Source of the DNA: Streptomyces roseus
GTDB taxonomy: Bacteria; Actinomycetota; Actinomycetes; Streptomycetales; Streptomycetaceae
Length of the DNA: 64,000 nucleotides
Reading direction: 5' to 3'
Assembly (NCBI RefSeq): GCF_001044425.1
Contig: NZ_LFML01000022.1
Location: 1-64,000, forward strand
In this document: positions 58,865-64,000 of the stretch, in pieces
Layout of the letters: the number at the start of each line of letters is the position of its first letter
Numbering within the stretch: position 1 is the stretch's first letter
Made by a program: the position numbers and the translations under genes
The notes under the pieces: model-generated
Seen by the model: the letters and a program-made list of their open reading frames with translations, nothing else
What the model was told of the DNA's origin: nothing
Databases searched by the model: none

Positions 58865-59763
58865 GCGACCACCACGCCGAACACCCCGCGTGGAGCGAGG
58901 CCGACGCGCCGCCGGCCCCCGTCGCACCCGCCGCCGGCGGGGCGGTGACCCCCGCCGACGCCGCCGACGCGGCCCGGCTCGTCGCGTTCGGGCTCCAGCC
59001 CAAGCTGCTCCCGGCCCGCGACGCCGAGTACGCCGAACTGCTGCGCCGCTACCGCGAGGAGCCTGCCTTCGGCCGCCTCGCCGACGCCGTCGCCACCGGG
59101 CTCGGCCTCGTCGTCCTGGAGGTGTCCCCGCGCGCCGGCATGGCCGTCGCCGCCGGCGAGGACTCCGTCTTCGCCGTCCGGATGGGCGACTACGCCCGCC
59201 GCACCACCGCCGACTCCGCCGACCGGTTCCTGCACGGCCTCGCCCACCTCGCCGTCGCCGCCCTCGCCTTCCCCCGCCCCGAGGACCTCGCCGACGACGG
59301 CTACATCGGCCGCGTCACCGTCAACGGGGTCGACGCCTTCGTCCGCCAGACCTGCCGCCGCCTGGAGGAGCGGGCCGAGGAGCTCGGCGAGAACACCGAC
59401 CCGGCCACCGACGCCCCCGGCCTCGAAGCCGCCTGGCGCGTCTACGCCCGCCGCAGCGCCACCGGCGCCACCAAGGACGCCCGCCGCCTGGCCGGCTCCA
59501 CCACCGGCATCGTCGGCAAGGCCGCCGCCTTCCTCACCGACTCCGGGTTCCTCCAGCGCACCGGCGATGACGCCGGCGGCACGTACCGCACCACCCCCCG
59601 CTACCAGCTCCAGGTCCGCGACATGGCGGGCAGCGCGGCCATGGCCGAGCTCCTGGAACTCGGCGTGGTCCCCGTCAGCGACGGCTCCGCCAGCCTCCTG
59701 CCGCCGCCCGAGGGCGACGACCTGGAGCTCGCCGCCGACGCGGGCCTGCCCTTCCACGCCTGA
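58861..59763 (+). CDS. Winged-helix, MukE/JetB-like subunit of the condensin-like system
   Basis: Protein of 300 residues, GTG 58861 with GAGAGG upstream. The N-terminal 50 residues are Ala/Pro-rich and disordered. Residues 70-200 and 200-290 look like two winged-helix domains (YAELLRRYREEPAFGRLADAVATGL; TTGIVGKAAAFLTDSGFLQRTG). MukE and JetB (DUF4194) have this build and bridge the kleisin to the SMC heads. The assignment rests on size, domain pattern and position. Confidence 0.55.
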   Translation: MSDHHAEHPAWSEADAPPAPVAPAAGGAVTPADAADAARLVAFGLQPKLLPARDAEYAELLRRYREEPAFGRLADAVATGLGLVVLEVSPRAGMAVAAGEDSVFAVRMGDYARRTTADSADRFLHGLAHLAVAALAFPRPEDLADDGYIGRVTVNGVDAFVRQTCRRLEERAEELGENTDPATDAPGLEAAWRVYARRSATGATKDARRLAGSTTGIVGKAAAFLTDSGFLQRTGDDAGGTYRTTPRYQLQVRDMAGSAAMAELLELGVVPVSDGSASLLPPPEGDDLELAADAGLPFHA

Positions 59764-59827
59764 GCCCCGCCGCCCGTCCCGCCCTCCGTACCCCCTCCGT
59801 ACCGAGAATTCACGAGAGTCCGCCGCC

Positions 59828-62800
59828 ATGTACGAGCTGTCCCGGATCCGCCTCTACTCCATCGGGCCCGCCGGCGCGCGCTACGCCGACACCGTGCTCG
59901 ACCTGCGCGGAGTCGGTGAGCCGGTGCCCCACCCGGCGCCCGCCCAGGCGGAGTTCTTCGAGGACGAGCCCACCGGCCCGCCGCGCCGCCCGGCGCCCGC
60001 CGGCGTGCTCTTCCTGGAGAACGGCGGCGGCAAGTCGGTCCTGCTCAAGCTGATCTTCTCGGTGATGCTCCCCGGCCACCGCAACACCCTCGGCGGCGCC
60101 AGCTCCGGCGTGCTGCGCAAGTTCCTGCTCGCCGACGACTGCGGTCACGTGGCCCTGGAGTGGCAGCACACCCAGACCGGCGAGTGCGTGGTCGTCGGCA
60201 AGGTCAGCGAATGGCGCGGCCGCCAGGTCTCCAACGACCCGCGCAAATTCGCCGAGGCCTGGTACTCCTTCCGCCCCGGCCCGGGCCTGAGCCTGGACAG
60301 CCTCCCCGTCGCCGAGGCCACCACCGTGCGCCCGCCCGTCGAAGGCGCCTCCGGCGCCCGTGGCCGGCGCCGCACGATGAAGGGCTTCCGCGACGCCCTC
60401 ACCGAGGCCGGCAAGGCGTACCCGCACCTGGAGGTGTACTTCGAGGAGATCCACGACCGGTGGAACGAGCACCTGACCGAACTCGGCCTCGATCCCGAAC
60501 TCTTCCGCTACCAGCGTGAGATGAACGCCGACGAGGGCGAGGCCGCCGGCCTCTTCGCGGTCAAGAAGGACTCCGACTTCACCGACCTGCTCCTGCGCGC
60601 CGTCACCGACACCCGGGACACCGACGGCCTCGCCGACCTCGTCCACGGCTTCGGCAACAAGCTGGGCCGCCGCGCCGAGCTGATGGCCGAACGGGACTTC
60701 ACCGCCGGCTCGGTGGACCTCCTCACCAAGATCGTGGAGGCGGCCGGGGCCCGCTCCCGGCTCCGCGACGTCCACGCGGGCGCCGAGCGCCGCACCCGCA
60801 CCCTCGCCCGGCGGCTGTCCGCCCGCGCCGCCGAGGAGCGCGGACGCGCCGCCGACCTCGCGCAGCGGGTCACCGCCGCCGCCCACGGGGTCACCTCCGC
60901 CGAGTCCGCGCGCACCCGCAGCGCCGCCGTCTCCGCCGAACTCGCCTACCGGCACGCCTCGCTGGCCCTGACCGTCGCCGACAAGGCCGCCGCCGCCCAG
61001 CGCCGCGAACTCCTCGAAGCCCGCACCCTGCACTCCGCGTGGCAGGCCGCAGAGATCGTGCTGCGCCACCGCGCGGCCTCCGACCGCTCCGCCCGGGTCG
61101 CCGCCGCGATCCTGGAGGCCGAGCGGGACGCGGCCCCGGCGCTCGCCGCGCGGGCGACGGCCGCCGCCGCGCTCGTACGGGCCCTGCACACCGCCGCCGA
61201 GGACGGGGAGCGGGTCGCCAACGAGGAGGAGGAGCGGTCCGCCGCGCTCCAGGAGGCGGGCGAGGCCGCGCACCGCGACGCCACCGCCGCCGCGACGGGG
61301 GCCCAGCGGGCCCGGAGCGAGGCCGAACACCTGCGGGCCAGGCTCGCCGAGGTCGAGCAGGAGACCGCCGAGGCGGTACGGGCCGGCTGGCTCGACGACT
61401 CGGCGCCCGACGCGGACCCGGCGCGTGCCGCCCTGGCCGCCAGTGATGCCGAGAAGACCGCCGTGGCCGCCTGGGACGAATCCCGCGAGAGCGCCCGGGC
61501 CACCGCCGAAGCCGCCCGCGAGGCCGCCGCCGCCGAGTCCCGCGCCGAACTCACCGCCGCCCGCGCGGCGGACGCCGCCGACGCGGCCGAGGCCGCCCAC
61601 GGCGCCGAGCACCGGGCAGCCGCCTCCCTCGCCGCCTCCCCCCGGCTGGCCGAGCTCCTGGGCCTGGCCCCGACGCCCGAAACCTTCCTCCCGCACCCGC
61701 GTACGGGCACCCCGGAGGGGGCCGGTACGCCCGCCCCCCGGCCCGCAGCCGCGAACGGTTCCGCCGCCGCGCACCCGGGCGGCGCCCCCGGCGGCGCCGC
61801 GGAAGGCGGCGGCCTGACCGTGGAAGACCTCGACCGGGGCGCCGACGAACTGCGCGAGATGCTCACCCGCGGGGTCGGGACGGCCGAGCGGCAGCTGTTC
61901 GAGCTGCGTACCGCCGCCGCCGACGACGCCCGCATCCTCGGCGCCCTCGGCGACGGCGGACTGCTGCCGCCCGGACCCGACGTCCTCGCCACCGTCGAGT
62001 ACCTCGGCGAACACGGCATCCCGGCCCTGCCCGGCTGGCGCTACCTGGCCCAGTCCGTGGACCCGGCCGACCACGCCGCCGTCCTCGCCGCCCGCCCCGA
62101 GCTCGTCGACGGCGTCGTCATCACCGACCCCGACACCCACGCCCGGGCCCGCGAGGTCCTCTCCGCGGCCGCCCTGCTGCCCCGCTCCACCGTCGCCGTC
62201 GGCACGGCCGCCGCCCTGCTGGCGCCGGTGCCGCCCTCCCACGGAGAGGACACGGACACCGGGGTCTTCCTCGTCCCGCCGAACCCGGCCATGCACGACG
62301 AGCACGCCGCCGACGAGGAGCGCCAAGCGCTGCGCACCCGCGCCACCGCCCGCGACACCGAGATCCGGGACCTGGCCGCCCGCCTCGCCGGGGACCGTGA
62401 ACTCGCCGCCCGCCTCGCCTCCTGGCGCACCGGCTGCCCGCCCGGCCGCCTCGCCGAGCTGGCCCGGCAGGCCGAGGCCGCCCGGGACTTCGCCGAGGAG
62501 GCCGACGCCGAGCTCGCGCAGGCCCGTACCGTACGCGCCGAGGCCGACGAGGCCGCCGCCGACGCCGCCCGCGTCCGCGACGAGCGCCAGGACGCGGCCC
62601 AGCGGGCCCGCCGCGCCGCCGACGCCCTCGCCGGGCTCGCCTTCCGGCTGCGCGAGCGCGCCGGCTGGCAGGCCAAGCTCCGCGAACTCGCGGACGACGC
62701 CGCCGAGTCCGAGGCCCGCGCCGAGGTCTGCCTGGACCGGGCCCGCGCCGCCGACGAGGACCGCCGCGCCGCCCAGCGCGCCGCCGACGACGCCCGCCGC

Positions 62801-64000
62801 ACCGCCCGCGCGCTGCGCGCCGAGCGAGCCGAGATCGCCGGCGCCCCCGAGGCCCTGCCCGAGGACGACGGCGTCCCCAAGGCGCCCCTGCCCGACCTGC
62901 GCGAGGCCTACCGGGCCGCCTCGCGGCTCTACGAGAAGGTCGGCGTCGGCGCCGACCTGCGCGCCGAACAGGCCCGCGCCGAGAGCGACGAGAGCGCGGC
63001 CCTCGCCGAACTCGACCGGCTCACCAACAAGGTCCGCACCCGCGCCGCCCAGCTCCTCGAAGGCACCGACGGCGCCGACGGGCCCTCCCGGCAGGCGGCC
63101 GCCGCCCGCGCCGAGGCCCTCGTACAGATGCTGGAGACCCGGGCGCAGGCCGCCAGCGAGCAGCTCGGACGGCTCCGGGGCGAGGCCGAACGGCACGCCC
63201 CCGCCGAGGGCGAGGCCCACACCGACCTGCCCGAGGAGCTGGTCCCGGGCGACGTGGAACAGGCCCAGGCCCTGCTGCGCACCGCCACCGCCCAGCTCGC
63301 CGCGCACACGGCGGCCGTGGAGGCCGCCCGGGCCGCCCACGCCGACCTGCTGCACGCCCACCGCACCGCCGAGGACGGCGCCGGAGGCTTCGACGAGACC
63401 GCGGCCATGCTGCGGGACCTGCTGCGCGACCACACCCATCAGGAGGACGAGCGGGAGCCGGCCGCCCACCAGGGCACCCTGGAGGAGGCCCGGCACTCCG
63501 CGGCCGAGGCCCGCCGCTCCCTGCGCGGCTGCGCCGCCGACCTCTCGGCCGCCGAGGCGGCGGTGCGCGAGGCGAGCGACGTCCTGGTCCGCCACGCCAA
63601 CGCCAACCGCTACGAGCAGGTGCGCACCCCCGCGCGCCAGCAGATCCGCGAACTGCCCGCCTCCGCCCTGCCCGAGCACGCCGCGGCCTGGGCCGCCGCC
63701 TTCGCGCCCCGGCTGCGCGTCCTCACCGACGAACTGGCCCAGCTGGAGCGCAACCGCGACAGCATCGTCGACCGGCTGCGCGGCCTCGTGGAGTCCGCCC
63801 TGGCCACCCTGCGCTCGGCCCAGCGCCTCTCCCAGCTCCCCGAGGGCCTGGGGGAGTGGTCGGGCCAGGAGTTCCTGCGCATCCGCTTCGAGGAGCCGGA
63901 CCAGGCCACCCTCACGGAACGTCTGGGCGAGGTCATCGACGAGGCCACCCGCGCGGCCGTGAAGAAGAACAGCACCGCCTCCTTCGGCGAGGGCCGCCGC
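59828..64000 (+). CDS. Giant SMC-like coiled-coil ATPase (MukB/JetC type), cut by the right edge
   Basis: At least 1391 residues are visible from ATG 59828; no stop appears before the window ends. The N-terminal ATPase half has ENGGGKS at residues 64-70 (K69 is the ATP Lys). The first Gly of the usual GxxGxGKS is Leu63. Residues about 300-620 and 840-1270 are long Ala/Glu/Arg coiled coils. Between them (about 640-800) lies a globular hinge-like region (LGALGDGGLLPPGPDVLATVEYLGEHGIPALPGW, in parts). The visible part breaks off after about residue 1380, before the ABC signature and Walker B of the C-terminal half. Together with the two genes upstream it should form an SMC-kleisin complex. Confidence 0.7.
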   Translation, partial: MYELSRIRLYSIGPAGARYADTVLDLRGVGEPVPHPAPAQAEFFEDEPTGPPRRPAPAGVLFLENGGGKSVLLKLIFSVMLPGHRNTLGGASSGVLRKFLLADDCGHVALEWQHTQTGECVVVGKVSEWRGRQVSNDPRKFAEAWYSFRPGPGLSLDSLPVAEATTVRPPVEGASGARGRRRTMKGFRDALTEAGKAYPHLEVYFEEIHDRWNEHLTELGLDPELFRYQREMNADEGEAAGLFAVKKDSDFTDLLLRAVTDTRDTDGLADLVHGFGNKLGRRAELMAERDFTAGSVDLLTKIVEAAGARSRLRDVHAGAERRTRTLARRLSARAAEERGRAADLAQRVTAAAHGVTSAESARTRSAAVSAELAYRHASLALTVADKAAAAQRRELLEARTLHSAWQAAEIVLRHRAASDRSARVAAAILEAERDAAPALAARATAAAALVRALHTAAEDGERVANEEEERSAALQEAGEAAHRDATAAATGAQRARSEAEHLRARLAEVEQETAEAVRAGWLDDSAPDADPARAALAASDAEKTAVAAWDESRESARATAEAAREAAAAESRAELTAARAADAADAAEAAHGAEHRAAASLAASPRLAELLGLAPTPETFLPHPRTGTPEGAGTPAPRPAAANGSAAAHPGGAPGGAAEGGGLTVEDLDRGADELREMLTRGVGTAERQLFELRTAAADDARILGALGDGGLLPPGPDVLATVEYLGEHGIPALPGWRYLAQSVDPADHAAVLAARPELVDGVVITDPDTHARAREVLSAAALLPRSTVAVGTAAALLAPVPPSHGEDTDTGVFLVPPNPAMHDEHAADEERQALRTRATARDTEIRDLAARLAGDRELAARLASWRTGCPPGRLAELARQAEAARDFAEEADAELAQARTVRAEADEAAADAARVRDERQDAAQRARRAADALAGLAFRLRERAGWQAKLRELADDAAESEARAEVCLDRARAADEDRRAAQRAADDARRTARALRAERAEIAGAPEALPEDDGVPKAPLPDLREAYRAASRLYEKVGVGADLRAEQARAESDESAALAELDRLTNKVRTRAAQLLEGTDGADGPSRQAAAARAEALVQMLETRAQAASEQLGRLRGEAERHAPAEGEAHTDLPEELVPGDVEQAQALLRTATAQLAAHTAAVEAARAAHADLLHAHRTAEDGAGGFDETAAMLRDLLRDHTHQEDEREPAAHQGTLEEARHSAAEARRSLRGCAADLSAAEAAVREASDVLVRHANANRYEQVRTPARQQIRELPASALPEHAAAWAAAFAPRLRVLTDELAQLERNRDSIVDRLRGLVESALATLRSAQRLSQLPEGLGEWSGQEFLRIRFEEPDQATLTERLGEVIDEATRAAVKKNSTASFGEGRR

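Noticed and set aside
59810..63679. A very long open frame (about 1289 codons) on the minus strand opposite the SMC-like gene
   Set aside because: It is Gly/Val/Ala-rich without domains, while the plus strand has a P-loop and coherent coiled coils. Long antisense frames are normal in high-GC genes.

Overview
The window looks like chromosomal DNA of a Streptomyces or a very close relative. The evidence is the very high GC content, GTG starts alongside ATG, AGGAGG-type ribosome sites, GC-rich stem-loops between convergent genes, and actinobacterial signature genes (a WhiB-like protein, rbpA, DUF6114/DUF6230, SPW-repeat and SCO0930-type lipoprotein genes). From memory, the run chitinase - ribD/E/BA/H - hisE/hisG - ... 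- ppm1 - fxsA - rbpA resembles the SCO14xx part of the S. coelicolor chromosome, so most of the window is core rather than accessory. I found no rRNA, tRNA, CRISPR array, insertion sequence or prophage.

Layout. 1-9.8 kb: the N-terminus of a LytTR-type response regulator, a secreted-repeat lipoprotein, an SGNH hydrolase, a cationic amino-acid permease with its own Lrp/AsnC regulator, a WhiB-like protein, a GNAT enzyme, a sulfur-leader-like micro-ORF with a thioredoxin-fold protein, and a davA-davB pair (basic amino-acid 2-monooxygenase route). The permease and davAB promoters carry the same array of three GCGCAACGA half-sites at the same distance from the -35 box. This points to one lysine or arginine uptake and breakdown regulon. 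9.8-18.4 kb: DUF5995, a uracil/xanthine permease, a divergent MFS/ROK pair with a palindromic operator, corA preceded by a broken NmrA-like reading frame, and a chitinase with the classical direct-repeat promoter. 18.5-24.9 kb: an FMN riboswitch, ribD-ribE-ribM-ribBA-ribH, then hisE-hisG and a PH-domain membrane protein. 25-34.9 kb: a pair of CNNM/CBS membrane proteins, an EccA-like AAA ATPase, a uridine-kinase-like protein, a C39-like peptidase, small membrane proteins, and DUF6230/DUF6114 divergent from a TetR gene. 35.8-48.6 kb: acyl-CoA dehydrogenase, a PhyH dioxygenase, a two-gene unknown/phosphotransferase unit, a second Lrp regulator with a YtcJ-type amidohydrolase, ppm1, fxsA, rbpA with a sigma-R promoter, an MFS transporter and a GDPD.

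48.7-64 kb: a MocR regulator, a degenerate FtsK/EccC-like protein with a 64-residue membrane partner, ankyrin and HEAT-type proteins, 5-oxoprolinase genes pxpA-pxpB-pxpC, and finally a divergent operon that runs off the right edge. That operon encodes a MukF/JetA-like kleisin candidate, a winged-helix candidate protein and a giant coiled-coil P-loop ATPase. It has the gene order of MukFEB/Wadjet condensin systems. A 30-bp tandem repeat at the first gene junction creates a short reading frame that overlaps the stop and start codons of its neighbours. This operon and the shared amino-acid operator array are the parts I would look at first.
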